A stretch of 64,000 nt of DNA from Chryseosolibacter sp036402115 (GTDB taxonomy: Bacteria > Bacteroidota > Bacteroidia > Cytophagales > Cyclobacteriaceae), in assembly GCA_036402115.1 (NCBI GenBank), contig DASWTM010000144.1, positions 1 to 64,000 of the forward strand, in the 5' to 3' direction. Both the position numbers and the translations under genes were made by a program. Below are positions 28,820 through 37,235 of the stretch, one piece after another (positions within the stretch are counted from its first letter, which is position 1; each line of letters opens with the position of its first letter). The notes beneath the pieces are model-generated. The model made no database searches, was not told the DNA's origin, and saw nothing but the letters and a program-made list of their open reading frames with translations.

Positions 28820-29785
28820 TTATATCGCGTAAATGATAATATAGAACGAGATAATCCAGCATACAATCGTTCCCAGGATAAATTTATCCTTTATAAAAAT
28901 GTTAGTAGGAGAGCCACTGTTCTTTTCTACAAACACAATTTGAAGATATCGCATAATGCCCGCGATGACAAAAATCGTTGTAACGAAAAGATATTCACTT
29001 TGGAAACGTTCGGTTACTTCGGGTGAAACGGTATACATGATATACGCTACGATCATGACTGCGGAAAGCAACGTGATACATGAATTAATGTACGTCAGGT
29101 TATACTTCGTTGTAGATTTACGGATGACAACGCCATTCTTGTTTTTACCATTGATTAGGAGGTCGTCTCTGCGTTTCGCGAGAATCAGGAACAAGGCGAG
29201 AAGCAGGATCATGAGCGACAGCCAGTGCGTTACTTCCAATCCCGCGATCACGCCACCGCTGTACACGCGGATCAGAAACCCTACGCTGACGATGAACAGG
29301 TCAAGAATTGGAACATGCTTGAGCCCGAAGGAGTAACCAAGATTCAATACCAGGTATCCGGCCAGCATGTAAAAGAAAATCATGTTGATCGAGGCAGCTA
29401 ATAGTAGTCCAGCTGTGATTAATCCAATCATCAGCGCCCATGCTGTCCCAAGCTTGACCTCACCCGAAGCCAATGGTCGGAATTTCTTTTTTGGATGAAG
29501 TTTATCTACGTCACGGTCGCGATAATCGTTGATCACATATACGCCCGAAGCAACAAAGCTGAAGGCAAGTGCACCGAGCAATACCATGAACAACTCGCGA
29601 GAGATGAAAATGTGTCCGGCAAAAAATGATGGGATAAACAAAAAGAGATTTTTTACCCATTGTTTTACGCGTATGAGCTTGATGACCGCGCTTAAGGAAG
29701 TGGTCTGTGCTTTCACTGTTGTCGTACTTCCCATAAGGACTGAATTCATCAATACGTTCTTATTTTCTGCTGCTTCCATTCCCAT
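28820..29785 (-). CDS. UbiA-type phosphoribosyltransferase to polyprenyl phosphate (DPPR synthase-like)
   Basis: The product is 321 residues with about eight to nine membrane helices. The first Asp-rich motif is NDYRDRDVDKLHPKKKFRPLASG (Asn86-Asp87), which matches the decaprenyl-phosphate phosphoribosyltransferase form (NDVxDxxxDxxHPxKRxRPIAxG of Rv3806c) and not the MenA or UbiA quinone form. It should attach phosphoribose from PRPP to polyprenyl phosphate at the inner membrane. The ATG at 29785 begins one base after the stop of the SxtJ-like gene; an earlier TTG would overlap it. The pathway is continued by the DprE1/DprE2-like genes at 44.9-46.9 kb. MenA identity is rejected on the motif. 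Confidence 0.85.
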   Translation of the reverse strand: MGMEAAENKNVLMNSVLMGSTTTVKAQTTSLSAVIKLIRVKQWVKNLFLFIPSFFAGHIFISRELFMVLLGALAFSFVASGVYVINDYRDRDVDKLHPKKKFRPLASGEVKLGTAWALMIGLITAGLLLAASINMIFFYMLAGYLVLNLGYSFGLKHVPILDLFIVSVGFLIRVYSGGVIAGLEVTHWLSLMILLLALFLILAKRRDDLLINGKNKNGVVIRKSTTKYNLTYINSCITLLSAVMIVAYIMYTVSPEVTERFQSEYLFVTTIFVIAGIMRYLQIVFVEKNSGSPTNIFIKDKFILGTIVCWIISFYIIIYAI

Positions 29786-29786
29786 C

Positions 29787-30152
29787 TTACCAGATATTTT
29801 CAAGGTCCTTCTTTGTGTATAAGTGATTACGTGTTACAAATAGTGATGACGTTTTTCTGTTTCGCAGCGCGAGCGGGTCTTTGGTGAAAAGACGCGATAG
29901 CCACGCAATCGGGAGCAGAAAAACAAAATAGATGATGCTCAATAAAATTCTCGAATTCAACCATCCGAGTGCCATCGCCAATTTCATCCAGGCCCACTCG
30001 ATGCCACGTGCAGCCGCGGGGATAAAGGATGCCGCGACCCCGATTGCCAGACACACGTAGACCATCCATGACAGTTTGAAGATCAACGCGATGGCAAGCA
30101 AGCCGGTGACCATTACGAGAATGGTTTTATATCGATCCTGTGACGGTGCCAT
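29787..30152 (-). CDS. SxtJ-like small membrane protein
   Basis: The product is 121 residues with three hydrophobic segments (about 10-26, 27-45 and 65-87) and a basic C-terminal tail (TKDPLALRNRKTSSLFVTRN). Size, topology and position between a DUF5989/SxtK-like gene and behind a carbamoyltransferase match SxtJ, a membrane protein of unknown function first noted in cyanobacterial saxitoxin clusters. The genes on both sides are 3 and 1 bases away. It may help the carbamoyltransferase work on a membrane-bound substrate; this is inference. Confidence 0.75.
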   Translation of the reverse strand: MAPSQDRYKTILVMVTGLLAIALIFKLSWMVYVCLAIGVAASFIPAAARGIEWAWMKLAMALGWLNSRILLSIIYFVFLLPIAWLSRLFTKDPLALRNRKTSSLFVTRNHLYTKKDLENIW

Positions 30153-30155
30153 TGT

Positions 30156-30305
30156 CTAGAACAGGGTATAGATGAACGGAGCCACAGCAGAACCACCACC
30201 AATGACGATGAGTAGCCCGACAAATATGAGTAGGAGAATGATTGGTGTAAGCCACCATTTTCTACGTTCGCGCATGAAGGTGTAGAGGTCTCTGATAAAT
30301 TCCAT
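30156..30305 (-). CDS. DUF5989/SxtK-like 49-residue membrane protein
   Basis: From the ATG at 30305 the product is MEFIRDLYTFMRERRKWWLTP followed by one hydrophobic helix (IILLLIFVGLLIVIGGGSAVAPFIYTLF). The basic RERRKWWL motif before the helix and the GGGSAVAPFIY end are the signature of the DUF5989 (SxtK-like) family that accompanies NodU/SxtI carbamoyltransferases. A longer frame exists upstream but would start inside the carbamoyltransferase end. No function is established for the family. Confidence 0.8.
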   Translation of the reverse strand: MEFIRDLYTFMRERRKWWLTPIILLLIFVGLLIVIGGGSAVAPFIYTLF

Positions 30306-30322
30306 AAGGGTAAGTGTTCGAT

Positions 30323-32185
30323 TTAATCCAGTGTGAATTCTTCTTTCCAATTATCTTTTTCCTGCCATTGGGGTTGTTGTTTCTTTTCGAATACAAAATT
30401 CCCCACTACGAGGTAATCCATTTCAGTGCGCATAAAGCAGCGGTAGGCGTCTTCAGGCGTGCAAATGATGGGTTCACCTCTTACGTTAAAACTGGTGTTG
30501 ACAATTACACCATAACCGGTAAGCTTTTTAAATTCCCGTACCAGCTCGTAATATTTTGGGTTCGTTTCCGGATGGACGGTCTGAATTCTTGCAGAGAAAT
30601 CGATATGCGTGATGGCCGGCATATCGGACCGCAAGTGATAAAGCTTTTCTTTTAGTGAGAAGGAGTCATACCCCTGCGGCAAGGATTTTCTTCTTTTTTG
30701 CTGAACCGGCTGCACCAATAGCATGTAAGGTGAGGAGGAGTCATGTTCAAAATATTCGGCACAGTCTTCTGCGAGAACGGAAGGAGCAAACGGTCTGAAC
30801 GACTCGCGGTACTTTATCTTTACATTAAGTTTTTTCTGCATCTCTTCATTGCGTGGATCCCCCAGGATACTTCTTCCTCCCAAGGCACGCGGACCGAATT
30901 CCATGCGCCCTTGCATCCAGCCGATGACATTACCTTCGGACAACCGTTGGGCTACTTCCTGGCTGAGTGATTGTGAATCTTTGAAGTACTTGTATGCAGC
31001 GTTGTATTTTTTTACCACTTTCATCACATCATCGTCAGAATATTCAGGTCCGAGGTACGAGCCTTTCATTCCGTCCAATGCTTTGGCTGTTGTGCGAGAC
31101 TGATCAAAATAGATGTGATACGCTGCCTGCGCGGCACCCAAAGCGCCACCCGCATCACCTGCAGCCGGCTGGATAAAAATGTTTTTGAAAATTTTTGAAT
31201 TATAGAGTTTGCCATTAGCTACACAGTTGAGCGCGACACCGCCTGCCATGCACAGATAGTCAGATCCGGTAAGTCTTTTGGCTTCTTTGCCCATCAGGAG
31301 CACCGCTTCTTCCGTCACTTCCTGGATGGCAAGTCCGAGGTTGCAGTGGTGAAGCTGCAGCTCATCTTCCGGTTTTCTTGCTTTAAAGCCGAACAGCTTT
31401 TGCCACTTCTCTTCATGAACCATCGTCAGGCCCGTGGCATAATTGAAGTAGTCCTGGTTTAGCCAAATGGAACCATCTTCCTTTATGTCGACAAGTACAT
31501 TCTTTATTATCTCTTTGTATTGTTTTACCTGCTCGCTGCCGGGCACACCGTAAGGGGCCAGCCCCATCAGCTTATATTCACCGGAATTAACCTTAAAGCC
31601 CAGAAAGTACGTGAAGGCCGAGTACAACAAGCCTAAGGAGTGAGGGAACTTCATCTCCTTTAATATTTTAATGTCCTTTCCCTGGCCGTGACTGATGGAT
31701 GCGGTCGCCCATTCCCCAACACCGTCAATCGTCAGGATCGCTGCATCTTCAAATGGCGAAGGGTAATATGCACTCGCGGCATGCGAGAGGTGATGTTCCG
31801 GGAAAAGAAGTTTGATTTTCTTTTTATCAAACGTTCCTATTTTTTCCAGTTCTTCAAGCAGCAAACGTTTTAAAAACATTTTTTCTTTCAACCACACTGG
31901 AATTGCTGTGATAAACGAAGACAAGCCTTTTGGAACGAAGGCATAATACGTTTCCAGCAATCGTTCAAATTTCAAGAGCGGCTTGTCATAGAAAGCAATC
32001 GCATCGAGTTGATGCAGTTGGATGCCGGCATAATCAAGACAAAACTTCACAGCATTAGCTGGAAAATTTGGATCATGTTTTTTTCGAGTAAAACGCTCTT
32101 CCTGGGCTGCGGCAATAATTTCTCCATTGTCGATAATGGCTGCCGCGGAATCGTGGTAGAAGGCAGATATCCCTAAAATTTTCAC
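30323..32185 (-). CDS. NodU/CmcH/SxtI-type O-carbamoyltransferase
   Basis: The product is 620 residues, normal for the family, with a GTG start (KILGISAFYHDSAAAIID). The N-terminal Kae1-like half shows HLSHAASAYYPSPFEDAAILTIDGVGEW and SGEYKLMGLAPYG; the C-terminal YrdC-like half shows GRMEFGPRALGGRSILGDPR and NTSFNVRGEPI, the sites for ATP and carbamoyl phosphate. The enzyme transfers a carbamoyl group to a hydroxyl of a small molecule or sugar. Clustering with SxtJ/SxtK-like proteins and glycan genes suggests a sugar or lipid-linked glycan as acceptor. Confidence 0.9.
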   Translation of the reverse strand: MKILGISAFYHDSAAAIIDNGEIIAAAQEERFTRKKHDPNFPANAVKFCLDYAGIQLHQLDAIAFYDKPLLKFERLLETYYAFVPKGLSSFITAIPVWLKEKMFLKRLLLEELEKIGTFDKKKIKLLFPEHHLSHAASAYYPSPFEDAAILTIDGVGEWATASISHGQGKDIKILKEMKFPHSLGLLYSAFTYFLGFKVNSGEYKLMGLAPYGVPGSEQVKQYKEIIKNVLVDIKEDGSIWLNQDYFNYATGLTMVHEEKWQKLFGFKARKPEDELQLHHCNLGLAIQEVTEEAVLLMGKEAKRLTGSDYLCMAGGVALNCVANGKLYNSKIFKNIFIQPAAGDAGGALGAAQAAYHIYFDQSRTTAKALDGMKGSYLGPEYSDDDVMKVVKKYNAAYKYFKDSQSLSQEVAQRLSEGNVIGWMQGRMEFGPRALGGRSILGDPRNEEMQKKLNVKIKYRESFRPFAPSVLAEDCAEYFEHDSSSPYMLLVQPVQQKRRKSLPQGYDSFSLKEKLYHLRSDMPAITHIDFSARIQTVHPETNPKYYELVREFKKLTGYGVIVNTSFNVRGEPIICTPEDAYRCFMRTEMDYLVVGNFVFEKKQQPQWQEKDNWKEEFTLD

Positions 32186-32674
32186 GGAATAGACTGGTTT
32201 TTAAAGGTTTGACTAACGAGGTGTTCTATACCCGGTTATTTATAAAAAAGCCGTTCCAGCGGGTGAATCTGTACTGCTTTGGATGCACTAAGCGAGGGTG
32301 GCACTGTTTTGTTATACCCGCTAATGGCTTTAACCCTTATGGCGACATCATCGGAACAACGATCTCACTACCCGCATTTCATACGCTTTGTGGCAATGTG
32401 CGCGATAGTATTCCAGCTCGGTTTTATTGTGGAGTTGATCACGGAATCATTGTCCAGTGGACGTTCTAGTGAGCTGGCTTGCGATTTTACTACATCAAAT
32501 CGTTCGGTTTGTTGCGATCTACTCGCTTTCGCTGATCACAATCAAAGTCATCCCGCACTACCCATGGACAGGATGTTAGGAAAGCAGCGTAAGGATGTCG
32601 GTATGTTTCCGGTGCAATGATTTGATTATTCATAAATGGTGTGAAAAATTTTAAACTTTAAGAATCAATATATA
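32186..32674. other. 489-base divergent intergenic region
   Basis: The space lies between the carbamoyltransferase operon (leftward) and the Wzz-like gene (rightward). Two overlapping frames (32209-32469 and 32279-32620) have no ATG start and no recognisable protein character, so I do not call them. The last 50 bases before 32675 are very AT-rich (ATATATAATGG) and probably hold the rightward promoter, but no exact TAnnTTTG box is present. Confidence 0.4.
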
Positions 32675-34900
32675 ATGGACCTCTTAGTATTAGCGAAGGT
32701 TTTGTGGCGCAAGTTATGGATACTGATTGCCATACCTGTTATTGCTGCTTTTGCAGCCTACCTGTTCACACTCAACCTCGTGGACACCTACATCTCAACG
32801 GCACAAATTGCGACCGGCTTCACGGTAAACGATCAGATTCAGATCTTTGATGAGAAGTTCAACCCGCGTGATGCCGATGTGAAATTCAATAACTTGCTGA
32901 ATTCGATGAATTCGGGGTTGACCTTTAATCTTACTTCTTATCGCTTGCTGTTGCACGATCTCGATAAGAAGCTTGTACCTTTTCACAGACCGGACCCCAA
33001 GGCGTTTTCCACAACCGAGAAGGAAACCGAACTCGTTCGAAAACTGGTTCAGCGCAAACTTGACAACCAGTCGCCACTGGCAACATCGGATCCGGAGTTT
33101 CACATGATCCGTAAATTCCTTGAAGCGTATCGCTATAGCTTTAATGATCTAAAAGAAAAAATCGCGATTGAGCGGATTAACAACACCGATTTTATCCAGG
33201 TGGAAGTATCGTCCGACAAAGCTGCTCTATCTGCCTATGCTGCCAACGCCTTTGTGGAGGAGTTTCTAAAATATCACCAATCCACAAAAACGGAACGAAC
33301 CGGTGAATCGGTTGAGTTTTTGAAACAGCTTGCGGATAACAAGAAGGCGGAGCTGGATGCGAAACTCGAAAATCAGCGGAGCTTCCGCGCCAGCAACCAT
33401 GTTTACTCAGAGGGTGAAAGTGGAATGAAGATCGCGCAGCTCAGTGATCTTGAGTCGCAGCGCGATCTAAGCCGTAGAAACATGCACCGTCTGGAGCTTA
33501 CCATGCAGCGTTTAAGAGATGATATCAAACGTATCGGTGCACCCGTGGTCACGAACAATAACCAAAAGATCCTCGACCTTCGAAATAAAATCAACCGATT
33601 GAACGAGCGGTACATCACCTCCGGATCAACCAATTCAAAATTGCTCGATTCGCTGAATATACTTCGCGAAGAATTACGCATTCAAAATGACTATTCAAGT
33701 CGCCAGGGCGCCAGCATCCCGCAAGGCATGACGGTGGCAGACCTGCAAATGAAATTAAAGGATGCAGAGATCGAATACGAAGTTGAAAAGTCGAATCTTT
33801 CACTGGTTGAGTCAAAAATTGGAAATCTGACGTATAGCTTTTCAGGGACGGCAAGTAAGGAGGCTCGTCTGCTCGCCCTTCAAAAGGAAGTTGACCTGGC
33901 AACACAGGAATACATGGCCGCGGTTGAAAAATATAACCTCGCGAAGAACAAGATGATGAGTTCTAATCCGATGCGCCAGGTATTGGTGGCGGTTCCACCG
34001 ATCAATCCCGAATCATCGAAGCGGATTATCATTATTGGCCTTGCCGGTGCTACAAGTTTCTTCCTCTGCTTGTTTGCGATCGTTGGTCTTGAATTAATGG
34101 ATACTTCGATTCGTACACCTGATCGGTTCAAGCGCATGGTGAATCTTCCGCTCGCAGGAATTCTGAATCAGATCGATAGCCGTAACTTTAACATCAGAAC
34201 GTACTTCAACCAACAGAACACCAGTGAAGAGACTGAAATGTTTAAGTCGCTTTTGAGGAAATTACGCCACGAAGTCGAGTCGCTCAATTCAAAGGTTATT
34301 CTCTTCACGAGTCCGAAGAAGCGCGATGGCAAAACATTCGTTATGTTTTCGCTTGCGTACGTCCTTAGCTTATTGGACAAGCGAATTCTTATCATTGACA
34401 CAAATTTCAAGAACAACTCGCTTTCTCAGCTGCTTGGACGCAATCAAGGTGATCTGAAAGTGCTGGATAGCAAGAAGAACAAACTGCTTGTCAGTGCACA
34501 GCAGAATGGTGAGCCTGTGAAAACACAAGGTCAGGATTTCGACCACGAAAACTCGTACGATCTTATCAACCCAACCAAATACAAGAACATTTATATCGTT
34601 GGGAATTCTGGTGGTGGCCACGAGTCGCCAGCAGAGATCCTCTCGGGCAAGGACTTTGCGAACCTTATTGTGACATTGTCTGATAGCTTTGACTATGTTC
34701 TACTCGAAGGTGCAGCGATGAATGAATATTCCGACACGAAAGAACTCGTTCGTTACTGCGATAAGGTGATGGCCGTATTCTCGGCTAAGTCTTCGATCAG
34801 TACACTTGATAAAGATGCGATCCACTACTTTAAGTCGCTCGGAAAGAAATTCGGAGGTTCAATTCTTAACAGGGTGGAAGTGAAGGACTACAAGCTGTAA
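32675..34900 (+). CDS. Wzz/Wzc-like polysaccharide co-polymerase with degenerate BY-kinase domain
   Basis: The product is 741 residues. Transmembrane helices lie at about 15-35 and 449-470, bracketing a long periplasmic Wzz domain with coiled coils (about 210-420). The cytoplasmic end has the BY-kinase layout (EMFKSLLRKLRHEV, then an ATPase core) but the key motifs are altered: Walker A reads SPKKRDGKT rather than GEGKT, Walker A-prime IIDTNFKNN rather than IDxDxRxP, and Walker B VLLEGAA rather than VIIDTPP. The C-terminus has a single Tyr (VKDYKL), not a Tyr cluster. It likely controls chain length of the glycan without kinase activity. No Wza homologue is seen nearby. Confidence 0.85.
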   Translation: MDLLVLAKVLWRKLWILIAIPVIAAFAAYLFTLNLVDTYISTAQIATGFTVNDQIQIFDEKFNPRDADVKFNNLLNSMNSGLTFNLTSYRLLLHDLDKKLVPFHRPDPKAFSTTEKETELVRKLVQRKLDNQSPLATSDPEFHMIRKFLEAYRYSFNDLKEKIAIERINNTDFIQVEVSSDKAALSAYAANAFVEEFLKYHQSTKTERTGESVEFLKQLADNKKAELDAKLENQRSFRASNHVYSEGESGMKIAQLSDLESQRDLSRRNMHRLELTMQRLRDDIKRIGAPVVTNNNQKILDLRNKINRLNERYITSGSTNSKLLDSLNILREELRIQNDYSSRQGASIPQGMTVADLQMKLKDAEIEYEVEKSNLSLVESKIGNLTYSFSGTASKEARLLALQKEVDLATQEYMAAVEKYNLAKNKMMSSNPMRQVLVAVPPINPESSKRIIIIGLAGATSFFLCLFAIVGLELMDTSIRTPDRFKRMVNLPLAGILNQIDSRNFNIRTYFNQQNTSEETEMFKSLLRKLRHEVESLNSKVILFTSPKKRDGKTFVMFSLAYVLSLLDKRILIIDTNFKNNSLSQLLGRNQGDLKVLDSKKNKLLVSAQQNGEPVKTQGQDFDHENSYDLINPTKYKNIYIVGNSGGGHESPAEILSGKDFANLIVTLSDSFDYVLLEGAAMNEYSDTKELVRYCDKVMAVFSAKSSISTLDKDAIHYFKSLGKKFGGSILNRVEVKDYKL

Positions 34901-34910
34901 GGATGGCCCG

Positions 34911-35080
34911 TGTTCTCATGTGCTGGTGTGCTCATGTTGTTGGACAATTATTCGTTTTACCAATGGAAGAAGTCTGCTACTGCGACTTCTTCTCTTTTTA
35001 AAGTGGGTTACGACTTGAGCGTGCAGACTGACCGGTTAAAACATCCTTGAGCACGCGAGCACATGAATACATGAGCACAT
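34911..35080. repeat. Inverted GAGCACATGA-type repeat around a terminator (copy 1)
   Basis: The left arm (34911-34940, TCATGTGCTGGTGTGCTCATG) and right arm (35049-35080, GAGCACGCGAGCACATGA) are imperfect reverse complements made of 8-10 base units related to GAGCACATGA. A terminator hairpin lies between them. The same units recur at 40801-41020. Confidence 0.6.
34966..34999 (+). terminator. Intrinsic terminator after the Wzz-like gene
   Basis: GAAGAAGTC pairs perfectly with GACTTCTTC over a 9-base loop, followed by TC and five T. Confidence 0.85.
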
Positions 35081-35081
35081 T

Positions 35082-35615
35082 TTACTTCACCTGCTGATAT
35101 TTTTCAATTAGAATTTTTTTTGCAATGGCGCGTCCTGTGACGATGTCAAGGTCTTTTGTCCGTTGGTTTGTGTTTGCGTAACTCATGGCCCTGCGAATCG
35201 CCTTCATGTTCACATTTTCAACAAAGGGCTTCCGGAATACTTCAATATCGAAGTCTGCATCAATATGTTTTTTGGCAATGTCGAAAACCTCATCAGGTGT
35301 CTTGGGTTTCGATTCATTCAAGTCCATTAGAAACTCGTAGGCTTCTTCTTCGGACGTGTTTTCAATCACTTCCACTACATCTTGAAGGGGTATTTCATTT
35401 TTCTTCATTTCGATGATCATTTCATCCGCGCCTTTGTTAACAGGCTTACGTAATTCATCCACCTTATTCATCAACCGTTTCGGAATATAGGAGGGACTTT
35501 GTTCGGCTACAATGGCATTTGCAACCAGGTCCGGAAAGTAATAGCGATAAAATATATACGAGCCGGCCCACACAAGCAGTCCCAGGATCATGACAAGAAA
35601 TAGAAGGCGTTTCAT
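35082..35615 (-). CDS. Membrane-anchored protein of unknown function
   Basis: The product is 177 residues from the ATG at 35615 (MKRLLFLVMILGLLVWAGSYIFY); a GTG five codons upstream is possible. One N-terminal helix anchors a soluble alpha-helical domain, acidic in the middle (VIENTSEEEAYEFLMDLNES) and basic at the end. I recognise no family. It sits alone, transcribed against the surrounding glycan genes, with its 3' end in the repeat element. Confidence 0.65.
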   Translation of the reverse strand: MKRLLFLVMILGLLVWAGSYIFYRYYFPDLVANAIVAEQSPSYIPKRLMNKVDELRKPVNKGADEMIIEMKKNEIPLQDVVEVIENTSEEEAYEFLMDLNESKPKTPDEVFDIAKKHIDADFDIEVFRKPFVENVNMKAIRRAMSYANTNQRTKDLDIVTGRAIAKKILIEKYQQVK

Positions 35616-35897
35616 TTCGATAATGCTCACTACAGGATAAACGTACGAAGGGTGCGCGGATGTTCAAAGGCCCATTTCGAATTTGCCCTGTGCAAGATTG
35701 GTTCAGTCAAAAAGGTTGAAGAAATTTTTCTACACGTGGTCTTTCTTCTCGACAGGGTGCTGCCCTGCAACCGGTAGCAACCATGCCTTTCGCCTTTTGC
35801 GAATCATTCAGATGCTGCATGGCGTACAGGGTACGATAATTTCATATGCTGGTTGAAAAACGATCCACCGTCACTAGAACCCTAAAAGTTTAAAACA

Positions 35898-37235
35898 TTG
35901 GCTGCTGCATATTCACGCTGGTTTTCACATGGTGCTTATTCTTTATTGAACCGTATCTCAATCCTTGTTTTCGGTCTCCAGAATATATTTTTTATGGTCC
36001 GGATACTTCCAAAAGAGCAAGTTGGTATCTGGGTGCTGTTCACCAGCGTCACGGCAATACTCGAAATGGTTCGTCACGGATTTATCCGAAACCCTTTTAT
36101 TACGCACCTTGTAAGTGCCGATGAAAAGGACAAGAGCTCGGTTATTACCACATCACTCGCCTTACATTGTTTTCTGGCCGGCTTCATTGCGGTGTTGCTG
36201 TTAGTCGGAGCCCGGCCACTAAGTCTCTTTTGGGATGCGCCCGGGCTGGATACACTCTTTGTGTTGTATGCATTAAACACCATTATCTTTATTCCGTTTC
36301 TGCACTTTGAGTACTTGCAAACTGCCGAGTCGAATTTCAAGGCCATTTTCTGGAGTAATTTCTGGCGGCTCGCCATTCCTTCAGTATATATTCTCGCTGC
36401 ATTTATTTTTGATTGGCAAATGACTCTCATCACCCTGGCGGTAGTCCAAATTGGAGCGACAATCCTTGCTGCGGCAATTGCTTACTGGTACGTTAAGAAG
36501 CTTGCCCGCGTCTTTTCCACTATTAATTGGTCAACGTTTGGTGAGCTGTTCCACTTTGGAAAATATACGTTTGGCACGAACATCAGTTCAATGTTTATGA
36601 AAAATACCGACAGTTGGATGATTGGTCGGTTCGTCTCCACGGCAGGTGTTGCATTATACAACCCCGCTCTGAAGATTGCCGGGCTGGTGGAAGTACCAAC
36701 GCTGACCATTGCCAATATGATCTTCCCACGCGTGCCGCAGAAAATGAAAGAACAGGGGGTAGTTGGGGTACGGGATATTTATTACAAATCGGTGAGCCTT
36801 ATCCTTGCTGCGATGATTCCTATGGTCATTCCGATATTCCTCTTTGCCGAATTGATCATCACCATCATTTTTGGAGCAGATTACATCGAGTCTGCGAACA
36901 TCCTTCGGGTCACCATTTTCTATTCGCTAATCATTCCCTTCAACCGGCAGTTTGGTACAGTGATGGATGGTTTGAAGATGGCGAAGCTTAATTTTCTTCA
37001 ACTCCTCTTTGCCGCCATTCTGAACGTGGTCCTGAATTTCTTTTTCCTCGGCTGGTTTGGGCTGATTGGCTCAGCGTATGCAACATTGCTCTCTTATATT
37101 ATCGTGTTCATCATGAACCAGATCATTCTGTATCGGAAGTTTCAAATCAATACCCTTAAGGTGTTTGAAGGAATTACTGACTGGTATAAACTGGGATGGG
37201 ATGTTTTTCGGAAGAAGATTGTAAAGTTTGCATGA
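35898..37235 (+). CDS. Polysaccharide flippase, Wzx-like (MOP superfamily)
   Basis: The product is 445 residues with about 12 membrane helices and the MOP/PST layout (SLLNRISILVFGLQNIFFMVRILPKEQVGIW at the N-terminus, FGADYIESANILRVTIFYSLIIPFNRQFGTVMDGLKM in the middle). The start must be the TTG at 35898, because the first in-frame ATG would delete half of helix 1. It should move lipid-linked oligosaccharide across the inner membrane. The stop overlaps the next start as ATGA, so it is translationally coupled to the glycosyltransferase. Confidence 0.85.
   Translation: MAAAYSRWFSHGAYSLLNRISILVFGLQNIFFMVRILPKEQVGIWVLFTSVTAILEMVRHGFIRNPFITHLVSADEKDKSSVITTSLALHCFLAGFIAVLLLVGARPLSLFWDAPGLDTLFVLYALNTIIFIPFLHFEYLQTAESNFKAIFWSNFWRLAIPSVYILAAFIFDWQMTLITLAVVQIGATILAAAIAYWYVKKLARVFSTINWSTFGELFHFGKYTFGTNISSMFMKNTDSWMIGRFVSTAGVALYNPALKIAGLVEVPTLTIANMIFPRVPQKMKEQGVVGVRDIYYKSVSLILAAMIPMVIPIFLFAELIITIIFGADYIESANILRVTIFYSLIIPFNRQFGTVMDGLKMAKLNFLQLLFAAILNVVLNFFFLGWFGLIGSAYATLLSYIIVFIMNQIILYRKFQINTLKVFEGITDWYKLGWDVFRKKIVKFA

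Noticed and set aside
28820..29785. UbiA protein as MenA of the menaquinone pathway
   Set aside because: The Asp-rich motif with HPxKKxFRPLAxG belongs to phosphoribosyl-polyprenol synthases, not to MenA.
32279..32620. 113-codon ORF between the carbamoyltransferase and the Wzz-like gene
   Set aside because: It starts at TTG, overlaps another frame of equal quality and has no recognisable domain.
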